DNA of 64,000 bases from Palsa-965 sp044448685 (GCA_044448685.1 JBIOHC010000008.1:39201-103200), one strand, 5' to 3'; numbered from the stretch's first letter, positions 34,178 through 42,656 are shown. Numbers and translations: made by a program. The notes: generated by a model from the sequence alone, not told the origin.

Positions 34178-34185
34178 CAAAGGTA
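34178..34185 (-). promoter_or_regulatory. -7 core TACCTTTG adjoining the small exported protein start
   Basis: Perfect TANNTTTG with 4 nt between it and the ATG at 34173, consistent with a leaderless message. Confidence 0.55.
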
Positions 34186-34249
34186 TGAAATATTTTAATT
34201 ATTGTTTATTATGAAAGCGTTCACCCAAAACACCCTCCCCAACAATTTC

Positions 34250-34305
34250 TTAATATTAAATTAATATGAGGATGACCGGCTATTAATACGCTACTGCCAC
34301 CTTTG
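34250..34305 (+). promoter_or_regulatory. Porin promoter: Pho box plus -7 core
   Basis: TTAATAT-TAAA-TTAATAT begins at 34250 (two identical 7-mers, 11-bp period). A -7-like CACCTTTG ends at 34305; its TTTG starts 52 nt after the first box. The porin ATG is about 50 nt further on. Confidence 0.6.
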
Positions 34306-34355
34306 CGCGGCACAAAGAAATTAGTCTTTAACACAAATTAAAAAAAAAGCCCACA

Positions 34356-35711
34356 ATGAGAAAAATGATTACAAGAAACATTTTGGCTGGTTCAGCTTTC
34401 CTGCTTACAGGAGTCCTGAATGCGCAAACTACAACTCCGGCACCAACGGATGAGTTCAAACCTTCCGGGAATGTATGGGGTTATGTATTCGGAGATTTTG
34501 CAATGAAAACGAATAACGACACCCTTGGTCGTGGTGCAGGAAACGTTCAGTACAGAGGAACCAATTCCTTGAACTCAAATAACGTATCTTCAGCTTCAAA
34601 CCCGGTTCCGGCTAATTCCCAGTCTAACGCTTTCCAGATCCGCCGTGCTTATCTGGGATATGATTATCAGCTTGCCAAGAATTTTTCTGCTTCTGTAGTT
34701 CTGGCAAACGAACAGACGCTTCTTCCGAACAACCAGAATACTGTTTATTTAAAGTATGCATTCTTAAAATGGTCCAATATCTGGAAAGGAACGGATATCA
34801 CTATCGGTCAGTTTCAGACCTGTTCATTTGCAACCGGTTTCGGTACAGAGCCATTGTGGGGATACCGCGCCAGCGAAAGAACTATAATGGATTTGCATAA
34901 TAATGACGGATCAACGGATCTGGGTGTTTCCTTACAAGGTAAATTGTGGGAACAAAAGAATGTTACCGAAGAGGATAAAAAACCAAATCTTGTTGGTTAT
35001 ATCCTCCAGGTAGGTAACGGAGCCAGCGCTACACCAGCAGCAGCTCCTTACAAAAAAACCAGAGTTAATCTGTACACTGCTTTAATGAACCAAAAACTGG
35101 TTATCGGTGTATACGGTGATTACCTGGTTCAGCAGTTGTCTCCTTACCACACTTCGAATATGACCATGAAAATTTATGCTTCCTTCAAGACAGAAGCTTT
35201 CCACATCGGTTTCGAAGCATATCAGCAGACCAATCAGAATTCCGATATCTACAAAGTGTATGATCCGAAAATTAATACTACCGATGCAAACAATGACACC
35301 GTTTCAGGTGTTCAGATGGGCGTATCGGTTTGGGCATCTGCCAAGATCATCAAGAACAAACTGAATGTGTTTGCCCGTTACGATTCTTACAACCCTGATA
35401 CCAAATGGAACACAATGAATGTGTATTCCAAAGCTTATTCCGGTATCACAGGAAGCAACCTTCAGGCTGCAACTTTTTACAAACAGCAGTTTTTAAATGT
35501 AGGTCTTGACTGGACTCCTGACAAAAGGGTTCACATCATGCCAAACGTTTGGTACAATTCCTATAATGCCAACATGAGCACTGCCAGTGCAGATGGTCTT
35601 GGTAAGCTGTATGGTACCCGTGTTGTGAAAGATTATGACCTGGTTTACCGTGTCACTTTCTATTACCTCTTTAATCCTGCCAAGAAGGTGAGCAACAATG
35701 GTTTCTATTAA
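34356..35711 (+). CDS. Outer-membrane porin of the phosphate locus
   Basis: 451 aa. Signal peptide 'NILAGSAFLLTGVLNAQ'. The mature protein alternates beta strands rich in aromatic ends ('GYVFGDFAMKTN', 'AFQIRRAYLGYDYQLAKNFSASVVL', 'LVIGVYGDYLVQQL', 'VYRVTFYYLFNP'), as in 16- or 18-stranded phosphate-selective OprP/O-type porins. The Pho box in front and the pst genes behind support a role in phosphate entry across the outer membrane; ion selectivity is inferred. Confidence 0.8.
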   Translation: MRKMITRNILAGSAFLLTGVLNAQTTTPAPTDEFKPSGNVWGYVFGDFAMKTNNDTLGRGAGNVQYRGTNSLNSNNVSSASNPVPANSQSNAFQIRRAYLGYDYQLAKNFSASVVLANEQTLLPNNQNTVYLKYAFLKWSNIWKGTDITIGQFQTCSFATGFGTEPLWGYRASERTIMDLHNNDGSTDLGVSLQGKLWEQKNVTEEDKKPNLVGYILQVGNGASATPAAAPYKKTRVNLYTALMNQKLVIGVYGDYLVQQLSPYHTSNMTMKIYASFKTEAFHIGFEAYQQTNQNSDIYKVYDPKINTTDANNDTVSGVQMGVSVWASAKIIKNKLNVFARYDSYNPDTKWNTMNVYSKAYSGITGSNLQAATFYKQQFLNVGLDWTPDKRVHIMPNVWYNSYNANMSTASADGLGKLYGTRVVKDYDLVYRVTFYYLFNPAKKVSNNGFY

Positions 35712-35743
35712 TTGATATGAAACTTAAATTATAAATGGCATAC

Positions 35744-35785
35744 AAATTGCTCTGATGCGTTCAGTTAACTGCATCAGAGCAATTT
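35744..35785 (+). terminator. Hairpin between porin and pstS
   Basis: Perfect 15-bp stem (left arm AAATTGCTCTGATGC at 35744-35758; right arm 35771-35785) with a 12-nt loop, 33 nt after the porin stop and 21 nt before the pstS ATG. The arm ends in A/T runs like an intrinsic terminator or attenuator. No separate Pho box is seen before pstS, so read-through from the porin promoter or a cryptic promoter must serve it. Confidence 0.7.
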
Positions 35786-35806
35786 CACTTTAAACCAAAA
35801 CCCAAA

Positions 35807-36637
35807 ATGAAAAAAGCACTCCTCTTATTACCCGCCTTCGTTTTCCTGGCATTTGTAAACCCTGGTAACGACATTACTGTTAAAGGCAGTGATACAGTTC
35901 TTCCGCTTTCCCAGAAAGAAGCTGAATTGTTCATGAAGAAAAACAAAGATGCCAATATCACAATCGTTGGCGGAGGTTCCGGAACCGGAATTACTGCCCT
36001 GATAGACGGCTCTACCGATATCTGTATGTCTTCACGCGATCTCAAAATGGAAGAGAAGCTGAAGCTGAAAGAAAAGAATATCGTTCAGAAAACAATTGCA
36101 TTCGATGCACTGGCCATCATCGTTAATCCTGCCAATAAGGTTGACAAGCTGACCCGTGAGCAACTCGAAGGTATTTTCACCGGTTCCATCACAAACTGGA
36201 AAGAAGTGGGCGGTGCCGATGAGAAAATGGTTGTTTATTCCCGCGAATCTTCTTCCGGTACTTATGAATTCATGAAAGAACATGTAATGGGCAAAAAGAA
36301 TTATGCCTCTACTGTATTGAACATGCCTGCCACCGGTGCCATTGTTCAAAGCGTAGGACAAACAAAAGGTGCAATAGGATATGTTGGTCTGGCTTACCTG
36401 AAGGAAAAAGGCAAGGATATCAAAACGATCAAAGCTGTTTCTGTTTCTTTTGATGGGAAGACATTTGTAAAACCAAGTATGGCTGCTGCAAAGGATAAAT
36501 CATATCCAATATCCAGACCTTTGTTTTATATTTACGCCGGTACAACAGAAGCCAAAGTAAAATCCTATGTTGATTATATCATGTCTGCAGAAGGACAGAA
36601 AACGGTTGAAGAAGTTGGTTACGTACCTGTCAAGTAA
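35807..36637 (+). CDS. pstS: Phosphate-binding periplasmic protein PstS
   Basis: 276 aa. Signal segment 'ALLLLPAFVFLAFVNPGN'. Phosphate-binding signatures: 'VKGSDTVLPLSQKEAELFM', 'GGGSGTGITALIDGSTDICMSSRDL' and 'YSRESSSGTYEFM'. It delivers Pi to the PstC-PstA channel. No lipobox Cys is seen. First gene of pstSCAB-phoU. Confidence 0.93.
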   Translation: MKKALLLLPAFVFLAFVNPGNDITVKGSDTVLPLSQKEAELFMKKNKDANITIVGGGSGTGITALIDGSTDICMSSRDLKMEEKLKLKEKNIVQKTIAFDALAIIVNPANKVDKLTREQLEGIFTGSITNWKEVGGADEKMVVYSRESSSGTYEFMKEHVMGKKNYASTVLNMPATGAIVQSVGQTKGAIGYVGLAYLKEKGKDIKTIKAVSVSFDGKTFVKPSMAAAKDKSYPISRPLFYIYAGTTEAKVKSYVDYIMSAEGQKTVEEVGYVPVK

Positions 36638-36674
36638 ATTGGAATACACGTTTTCCTGAACTAAAAATTGATTC

Positions 36675-37886
36675 ATGAGAAAACGTATCAATTGGTTTTT
36701 TGAGAAGGCAATAGAATCTGTACTATTACTCAGCGGCACTTTCACCAGCGTGATCGTGCTGCTGATTATTTTATTCCTGTTCAGAGAAGGCGCCGGGTTG
36801 TTTAAGGAAAGCCCGATGGAGAAAGGGAGTGTCGTGGCGCTTAATATCGCCAATCCGGTAAATGCCATAAGTCCGGCAGATTTCAAGGATATTTTTGACC
36901 AGAAAATCCATACCTGGAAACAACTTGGGGGAACAACAGATTCCATCAAATTGTTCAGGGTTGATGATATAATGAATTATTATACCGAGGAACAAATCGG
37001 CTCCAATTTTGAACACCTGGGTGATTGCATCAATGAACTTATTGCCAAAACACCTAATATCATTGCATTCTTTCCTAAAGATTATGTGGCAAAGGGTTTT
37101 AAAGGTAAGCTCGTTGATCTCAAAAAAATAAGTGTAGGTTCTTTTGTAAGCGGTAAGGAATGGTTCCCAACGGCAAAGCCGGTGGCTCAGATGGGTGCTT
37201 TATCCCTGATATTGGGTACACTCTGGGTAAGTCTGGCGGCTATCGTATTTGCCCTTCCATTAGGACTGGCCACTGCGATCTATCTGGCTGAGATTGCGGA
37301 TGATCGTATCCGGAATATTCTTAAACCCCTTATTGAATTACTGGCCGGTATTCCTTCTGTGGTATACGGTTTTTTCGGACTGATCGTAATCGTTCCATTG
37401 ATAAAGGATATTTTCAAACTGGATGTAGGTGAAACAGCCCTGGCCGGAAGTATTATTTTGGGTATCATGGCCCTGCCTACTATTATAACTATTTCCGAGG
37501 ATGCGTTGCGTACTGTTCCCCGTGCAATGAAAGAAGCCAGTCTGGCATTGGGTGCTTCCAAATGGCAAACAATTTACAAAGTAAGTATTCCGTATTCTGC
37601 ATCCGGCATAAGTGCAGGAGCTATCCTCGGTATAGGCCGTGCCATCGGTGAGACAATGGCCGTACTGATGTGTACAGGTAATGCCGGTATTATACCGCAT
37701 ACTTTGCTGCAGCCGGTCAGAACAATCCCTGCTACCATTGCTGCCGAACTTGGAGAAGCAGCTCAGGGTGGAATTCATTACCGGGCTTTGTTCGCTCTGG
37801 GATGTATTCTCTTTATCATTACGTTTTTTATCAATATCTGTGTGGAACTTATTTCCACACGCAGAAATAAAGCCCAGCATTCATGA
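36675..37886 (+). CDS. pstC: Phosphate ABC transporter permease PstC with PstS-like insertion
   Basis: 403 aa; usual PstC is about 300. TM1 is residues 15-38. Residues about 55-155 form an extra periplasmic segment whose parts resemble PstS: 'DFKDIFDQKIHTWKQLGG' parallels PstS 'QLEGIFTGSITNWKEVGG', and 'PNIIAFFPKDYVAKG....DLKKISV' parallels 'GAIGYVGLAYLKEKG...IKTIKAVSV'. The permease core follows ('GALSLILGTLWVSLAAIVFALPLGLATAIYLAEIA', EAA-type loop 'EASLALGASKWQTIYKVSIPYSASGI'). It overlaps pstA by 4 nt. Confidence 0.92.
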   Translation: MRKRINWFFEKAIESVLLLSGTFTSVIVLLIILFLFREGAGLFKESPMEKGSVVALNIANPVNAISPADFKDIFDQKIHTWKQLGGTTDSIKLFRVDDIMNYYTEEQIGSNFEHLGDCINELIAKTPNIIAFFPKDYVAKGFKGKLVDLKKISVGSFVSGKEWFPTAKPVAQMGALSLILGTLWVSLAAIVFALPLGLATAIYLAEIADDRIRNILKPLIELLAGIPSVVYGFFGLIVIVPLIKDIFKLDVGETALAGSIILGIMALPTIITISEDALRTVPRAMKEASLALGASKWQTIYKVSIPYSASGISAGAILGIGRAIGETMAVLMCTGNAGIIPHTLLQPVRTIPATIAAELGEAAQGGIHYRALFALGCILFIITFFINICVELISTRRNKAQHS

Positions 37887-38767
37887 AGCCCCTGGATACA
37901 GCTAAAATCCACAAACGTAAAAAAAGGAACCAGAGTTTTGCCTTCTGGACTTTCGGGGTCATCAGTTTTGGCATCGTGGCCATTCTGGCGGTCATCCTCT
38001 CGTTTATTTTATACCATGGGTTTAAGGTGATAAGCTGGGATTTTATCACCAAGATGCCTGAAGACGGAATGACCAAGGGAGGTATTTACCCTGCGATCAT
38101 CGGAACGCTTTATCTGGTTGGAGGCAGTATGTTATTCGCATTCCCGATAGGTGTTATGTCGGCTATCTATATCAATGAATATGCAAAGGATGGTATATTG
38201 AAGCGTTTTATTCAGATGATGACCAACAACCTGGCCGGAATCCCTTCCATCGTTTTCGGACTCTTCGGAATGTCCCTTTTTGTGAATGACCTTAAATTCG
38301 GAGCATCCATTCTGGCCGGATCACTTACACTGGGCTTGCTTGCCTTGCCTGTTGTAATCAGGACTACGGAAGAGGCCCTGAAAGCAATAGATAACTCGTT
38401 CCGTATCGGAAGCCTTGCATTGGGAGCTTCCAAATGGCAAACAACACGCAGGGTTATCCTTCCGATGGCATTCCCGAATATCATTACCGGATTGATTCTG
38501 GCTATAGGCCGTGTTTCAGGAGAAACAGCCCCGATATTGTTTACTGTGGCAGCTTACTTCCTGCCCCGGCTTCCCCATAGTATTTTTGATCAGGTGATGG
38601 CTCTGCCTTATCACCTCTATGTCATTTCAACAAGCGGTACCAATATTGAAGCTTCCCGTGGAATTGCATATGGAACTGCATTGGTATTGATTATGCTGGT
38701 GCTTATTTCAAACCTGCTGGCAAATGCCCTGAGAAAATATTTTGGCAATAAAGTGAAAATGAATTAA
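37883..38767 (+). CDS. pstA: Phosphate ABC transporter permease PstA
   Basis: 294 aa, normal length. Six predicted membrane helices; first near 30-52 ('FGVISFGIVAILAVILSFILYHGF'), EAA loop 'NSFRIGSLALGASKWQTTRRVILPMAFPNI', and 'GRVSGETAPILFTVAAYF'. Partner of PstC in the membrane channel. Translationally coupled to pstC and followed by pstB after 3 nt. Confidence 0.95.
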   Translation: MKPLDTAKIHKRKKRNQSFAFWTFGVISFGIVAILAVILSFILYHGFKVISWDFITKMPEDGMTKGGIYPAIIGTLYLVGGSMLFAFPIGVMSAIYINEYAKDGILKRFIQMMTNNLAGIPSIVFGLFGMSLFVNDLKFGASILAGSLTLGLLALPVVIRTTEEALKAIDNSFRIGSLALGASKWQTTRRVILPMAFPNIITGLILAIGRVSGETAPILFTVAAYFLPRLPHSIFDQVMALPYHLYVISTSGTNIEASRGIAYGTALVLIMLVLISNLLANALRKYFGNKVKMN

Positions 38768-38770
38768 AGC

Positions 38771-39523
38771 ATGAACAAAATCGAAACGCGTAATGTAAAC
38801 CTCTACTACGGGGATTTTCATGCTCTGAAGGGGATTACCATGTCTATCCTTGCTAATTCTGTTACAGCCCTTATCGGCCCGTCGGGCTGTGGTAAATCAA
38901 CCTATCTCCGTTGTTTCAACCGTATGAATGACCTTATTCAAAGTGTCAGAATAGAAGGTGATATTTTGGTGGAAGGAAAAGACATATATGAAAGGGGTGT
39001 GGATGTGGATGACCTGCGTAAGAAGGTAGGTATGGTGTTCCAGAAGCCAAATCCCTTTCCGAAAACAATATTTGAAAATGTAGCGTACGGATTGAGAGTG
39101 AACGGGGTCAAAGATAAAGACGTCATTGAGGAAAGGGTGGAACGCTCGCTTCAGCAGGCGGCTTTATGGGAAGAAGTAAAAGATAAACTGAAGAAATCAG
39201 CCTTCGCACTTTCCGGAGGGCAGCAACAAAGGCTTTGTATTGCAAGAGCCCTTGCCATTGAACCCACCGTATTGCTGATGGATGAGCCGGCATCGGCTCT
39301 GGACCCGCTTTCTACAGCGAAAATTGAGGAGCTTATTTATGAGCTCAAAAATAAGTATACCATTATCATCGTTACGCATAATATGCAACAGGCGGGAAGG
39401 GTGAGCGACCAGACTGCTTTTTTCTATATGGGCGAACTCATAGAGGTGGATGAAACAAAGACAATTTTTACGAATCCTAAGAATGTGCGTACACAGAATT
39501 ATATAACCGGTCGATTTGGTTAA
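38771..39523 (+). CDS. pstB: Phosphate ABC transporter ATPase PstB
   Basis: 250 aa. Walker A 'GPSGCGKSTYLRCFNRMND', Q loop 'VGMVFQKPNPFPKT', signature 'LSGGQQQRLCIARALA', Walker B 'VLLMDEPASALDP', H loop 'IIIVTHNMQQA', ending 'NYITGRFG' typical of PstB. Drives Pi uptake. Confidence 0.97.
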   Translation: MNKIETRNVNLYYGDFHALKGITMSILANSVTALIGPSGCGKSTYLRCFNRMNDLIQSVRIEGDILVEGKDIYERGVDVDDLRKKVGMVFQKPNPFPKTIFENVAYGLRVNGVKDKDVIEERVERSLQQAALWEEVKDKLKKSAFALSGGQQQRLCIARALAIEPTVLLMDEPASALDPLSTAKIEELIYELKNKYTIIIVTHNMQQAGRVSDQTAFFYMGELIEVDETKTIFTNPKNVRTQNYITGRFG

Positions 39524-39596
39524 CCGGTTGATCCGGTCGGGTACAATGTTTAAAAATGTGTAGCTTTAAGTATGAACAACAGACAATCAAGACCTC

Positions 39597-40262
39597 ATGT
39601 CGCACCTCGATAGTGAACTGAAATATTTAAAGGAAGAACTCGTAGCCATGCACCGCCTGGTTTATTCCCAGGTCAGCAAATGCAAAGATGCATTGTTCCG
39701 GTTCGATAATGACCTGAGCAAGGAAATACTCGTTACAGAAAAAAGGGTCAATGCCCTCGAATTAAAAATAGACCGGGATTGTGAAAATATTCTGGCCCTC
39801 TTCAATCCGGTGGCTATTGACCTTCGCTTTGTCCTGGCTGCACTTAAAATCAACTCAAATCTGGAACGTATTGGAGATAATGCGGAAGGTATCGCCCGCT
39901 ATGTACTGGATGTTCCTAAAGAATTTCCAGCCGAACTCCTGGATCGTTATCAGATCAGGGAAATGATTGATACCTGCCTTTCTATGCTGGAAGATGCCAT
40001 AACCGCGCTTGAAAAAGAAGATACTTCGGCAGCCCGCAAAATATTCCTGAAAGATGATGCGCTGGATAAAATCAACAGAGCCGTTACCGCCACCACCATT
40101 GCACTCGTTGAAGCAGGGAATCTGAATACACTGCATTTCATCAATCTGTTGTCAATAGTGAGAAAACTGGAACGTATTGGGGATCAAACAAAGAATATAT
40201 CTGAGGAAATCATATTTTTTATAGAAGCCAAGGTGCTCAGGCATGGGCAAAATACCAATTGA
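39597..40262 (+). CDS. phoU: Phosphate signalling protein PhoU
   Basis: 221 aa: two three-helix PhoU repeats with the metal-cluster motifs 'EKRVNALELKIDRDCENILALFNPVAIDLRFVLAALKINSNLERIGDNAEGIA' and 'RKLERIGDQTKNISEEIIFF'. It links Pst activity to PhoR and represses the Pho regulon when Pi is plentiful. It lies 73 nt after pstB; a weak -7-like TAGCTTTA is present in the gap, so it is probably in the pst transcript. Confidence 0.94.
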   Translation: MSHLDSELKYLKEELVAMHRLVYSQVSKCKDALFRFDNDLSKEILVTEKRVNALELKIDRDCENILALFNPVAIDLRFVLAALKINSNLERIGDNAEGIARYVLDVPKEFPAELLDRYQIREMIDTCLSMLEDAITALEKEDTSAARKIFLKDDALDKINRAVTATTIALVEAGNLNTLHFINLLSIVRKLERIGDQTKNISEEIIFFIEAKVLRHGQNTN

Positions 40263-40308
40263 TATTCAGGTAATTGCCTGTATTTCTTGACTCTCCACCA
40301 ATGTTAAC

Positions 40309-40363
40309 TTAACATTAAGATAACATTGAACTCCTTCTTTTTATAAATTCAGGGGTACTTTTG
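40309..40363 (+). promoter_or_regulatory. DUF47-pit promoter: Pho box plus -7 core
   Basis: TTAACAT-TAAG-ATAACAT begins at 40309 (7-mer boxes, 11-bp period), with a possible further half-box just upstream. A perfect -7 core TACTTTTG lies at 40356-40363; its TTTG starts 51 nt after the first box. The ATG at 40402 follows after 38 nt. Confidence 0.65.
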
Positions 40364-40401
40364 TACCCGTTTTTAACCGACAATCCAATTAATTTATTCC
40401 T

Positions 40402-41049
40402 ATGAGGCTTGATGGCATTCTTCAATATCTGATTCCCAAAGACAAGAAATTTTTTCCCCTCTTTGAACAGGCAACAGCTAACCTTTTGAAAACATCAGAA
40501 GTGTTGTATAGTCTGGCAGATGCCAATTCTCCGGAAAGAAGGAAAGAGGTGATCCGTGAAATAGAACGGCTTGAACATGTGGGTGATAATTTCACTCATA
40601 TGATTTACAATGAACTCGATACAAATTTCATTACCCCTTTCGACCGGGAAGATATACACGGACTGGCTTCCGTCATTGATGATGTTGTTGATCTTATTCA
40701 CGGTTCAGCAAAACGTATAGACCTTTATAAGATAGGGGAGCTATCTGTTCCTATGGTCAAGCTTTCCGAACTGATTATGAAAGGCTCACAGGAGCTTAAT
40801 GTGGCAGTGTGCAATCTGAAAAACATGAAGGATCTGAGTGCCATCAAGGAAGCATGCGTTAAGATTCACAGCCTGGAAAATCATGCCGATGAAGTATTCA
40901 ACAATGCTATTGCCCGTTTGTTTGAAGAGGAAAAAGATCCTATGATGGTTATTAAACTGAAAGAGATTCTGGCCACCCTGGAAACGGCCACCGATAAACT
41001 GGAAGACGCTGCCGATGTCATCCATTCCATCCTGATCAAAACATCCTGA
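40402..41049 (+). CDS. DUF47 PhoU-like regulator of Pit transporter
   Basis: 215 aa, a PhoU-related helical bundle ('KEVIREIERLEHVGDNFTHMIYNELDTNFITPFDREDIHGLASVIDDVVDLIHGSAKRI' region, 'LEHVGD' and 'LETATDKLEDAADVIHSI'). DUF47 proteins accompany and modulate PiT-type phosphate transporters. The pit gene starts 6 nt later. Confidence 0.9.
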   Translation: MRLDGILQYLIPKDKKFFPLFEQATANLLKTSEVLYSLADANSPERRKEVIREIERLEHVGDNFTHMIYNELDTNFITPFDREDIHGLASVIDDVVDLIHGSAKRIDLYKIGELSVPMVKLSELIMKGSQELNVAVCNLKNMKDLSAIKEACVKIHSLENHADEVFNNAIARLFEEEKDPMMVIKLKEILATLETATDKLEDAADVIHSILIKTS

Positions 41050-41055
41050 TTCCGT

Positions 41056-42111
41056 ATGATTACCATCGTTCTTCTGACGATTCTTGCAGCCCTGGTCTTC
41101 GACTTTGTGAATGGAATGAATGACGCTGCAAATTCAATTGCCACTATTGTTTCAACCCGTATCCTTTCTCCTCGTGCCGCAGTTATCTGGGCAGCTTTTT
41201 TTAATTTTCTGGCTCTCTTTATTTTTGACGGCTCCAAGGTTGCCGGTACAGTCGGTAAAGGCTTTGTGTCAAGCGAGTTTGTGGATGTATACCTGGTGCT
41301 TGCTGCCTTGCTGGGAGCCATTATATGGGCTTATTTTTTCTGTGCCCGCCTGGGTATTCCTGTCAGTTCTTCCCATTCGCTCACAGGAGGATTGCTGGGT
41401 GCAGCAGTAGCCAAGGCCGGATTCGGGGCTCTGGTATTGCACACAGCTACAGGAGGATTTTTCACCACCAAATTATTTATTACCCTTTTGTTTATTTTCC
41501 TGGCACCTATGATAGGGCTAGCGCTGGGCTACCTCATCATGGTCATTACCATGTGGATTGCCCGTAAATTCAATCCGTCCCGTATTGATAAATTTTTCAG
41601 GGTAGGGCAGCTCCTCTCTTCGGCAGCATTCAGCATAGGACATGGAGGCAATGATGCACAGAAAACAATGGGTATTATTACCGTATTGCTCTTTACTTCA
41701 CGCAACATCCCTTTTGTTAAAGAATACCTCTATCCGTATGAAGATTTTCATGTACCGTTATGGGTTTCCATTGCTTCTTTAAGCATCATAGCACTCGGAA
41801 CTTTATCAGGAGGCATGCGTATTGTTAAAACCATGGGAATGAAACTCACTCACCTTAAACCTGTCGGAGGTTTCAGTGCCGAAACAGCAGGAGCTATCAC
41901 ACTATATGGAGCTACCAGCATGGGTATTCCTGTCAGCACAACACAGACCATTGCCGGGGCTATAATGGGCGTTGGTACAACACGCCGGTTCTCTGCTGTA
42001 AGATGGGGAGTGGCAGGAAATATCATTGCGACCTGGATTTTTACGATCCCTCTGTCAGCATTGATTGCAGGTATAATTTATCTGATTATAGATTTATTCC
42101 TCGTTCACTGA
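41056..42111 (+). CDS. pit: Inorganic phosphate transporter, PiT family
   Basis: 351 aa with about 9-10 membrane helices. The duplicated PiT signatures are present: 'DFVNGMNDAANSIATIVSTR' near the N-terminus and 'SIGHGGNDAQKTMGIITVLL' centrally, with 'GIPVSSSHSLTGGLLGAA' and 'GIPVSTTQTIAGAIMGVG' repeats. Imports metal-phosphate driven by protons or sodium. Same transcript as DUF47 behind a Pho box. Overlaps the convergent lipoprotein gene by 7 nt. Confidence 0.94.
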   Translation: MITIVLLTILAALVFDFVNGMNDAANSIATIVSTRILSPRAAVIWAAFFNFLALFIFDGSKVAGTVGKGFVSSEFVDVYLVLAALLGAIIWAYFFCARLGIPVSSSHSLTGGLLGAAVAKAGFGALVLHTATGGFFTTKLFITLLFIFLAPMIGLALGYLIMVITMWIARKFNPSRIDKFFRVGQLLSSAAFSIGHGGNDAQKTMGIITVLLFTSRNIPFVKEYLYPYEDFHVPLWVSIASLSIIALGTLSGGMRIVKTMGMKLTHLKPVGGFSAETAGAITLYGATSMGIPVSTTQTIAGAIMGVGTTRRFSAVRWGVAGNIIATWIFTIPLSALIAGIIYLIIDLFLVH

Positions 42112-42629
42112 GGCGCCTTCATAGAAGGGGATTCCACAATATTACTCCGATGTAAAGCCCGGTCGACAAGTAAAATTGTGTATTTGTAGGTCTGATGAGG
42201 AATGGCATAAGGCGCCGGAATTTTTACCTTGATCTCACCTTGTAAAGCTTTGGCCTGGCCATTTTGCGTCAGATTCGGAATCCGGTATGTATATTGAAGG
42301 GTGTCGAATTTACTCTGGGCTGTATCGGCCGGATGTATGTTAAAAGGTTTCCAGACACCGAGTGTGTCATAATAATAAACCAGGAACAGATCGTTAAAAT
42401 ATTTGGAATTCCGGTTATAAGGGGCTATCGTATCAAAAGGATCCAGACCTATATCTCCGTCACCATCCGTGAAATTGATGCGGCATATAGCTGAGTCATT
42501 TCCATATCCTTTGAATTCAACAAGGGATATAACCGGTACCACAGGAAAACTTTCCTCCCGCTTACAGGATACTCCGATTACAGTCAAAATAAGGAACAGA
42601 CCAAGGAGGCTTGTTGTAAACTTCAGCAT
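42105..42629 (-). CDS. Putative lipoprotein of unknown function
   Basis: 174 aa. Lipobox 'LILTVIGVSCKRE'. The mature part looks like a beta sandwich: 'ISLVEFKGYGNDSAICRINFTDGDGDIGLDPFDT' (a Ca-binding-like 'DGDGDIGLD' loop common in Bacteroidota surface lipoproteins) and 'GEIKVKIPAPYAI....YKYTILLVDRALHRSN'. No specific function. A -7 core TATCTTTA lies at 42649-42656, 19 nt before the ATG. Confidence 0.78.
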   Translation of the reverse strand: MLKFTTSLLGLFLILTVIGVSCKREESFPVVPVISLVEFKGYGNDSAICRINFTDGDGDIGLDPFDTIAPYNRNSKYFNDLFLVYYYDTLGVWKPFNIHPADTAQSKFDTLQYTYRIPNLTQNGQAKALQGEIKVKIPAPYAIPHQTYKYTILLVDRALHRSNIVESPSMKAPQ

Positions 42630-42648
42630 TTTTCTACTTTTATGGTCT

Positions 42649-42656
42649 TAAAGATA
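42649..42656 (-). promoter_or_regulatory. -7 core TATCTTTA for the lipoprotein gene
   Basis: TANNTTTA on the minus strand, 19 nt before the ATG at 42629. Confidence 0.4.

Noticed and set aside
33848..34198. 116-aa plus-strand frame over the small exported protein gene
   Set aside because: Highly charged shadow; the minus-strand frame has a signal peptide and perfect -7 core.
24217..42111. The whole interval as a horizontally acquired phosphate island
   Set aside because: Base composition and promoter style match the rest of the window, and no integrase, repeats or tRNA border it.
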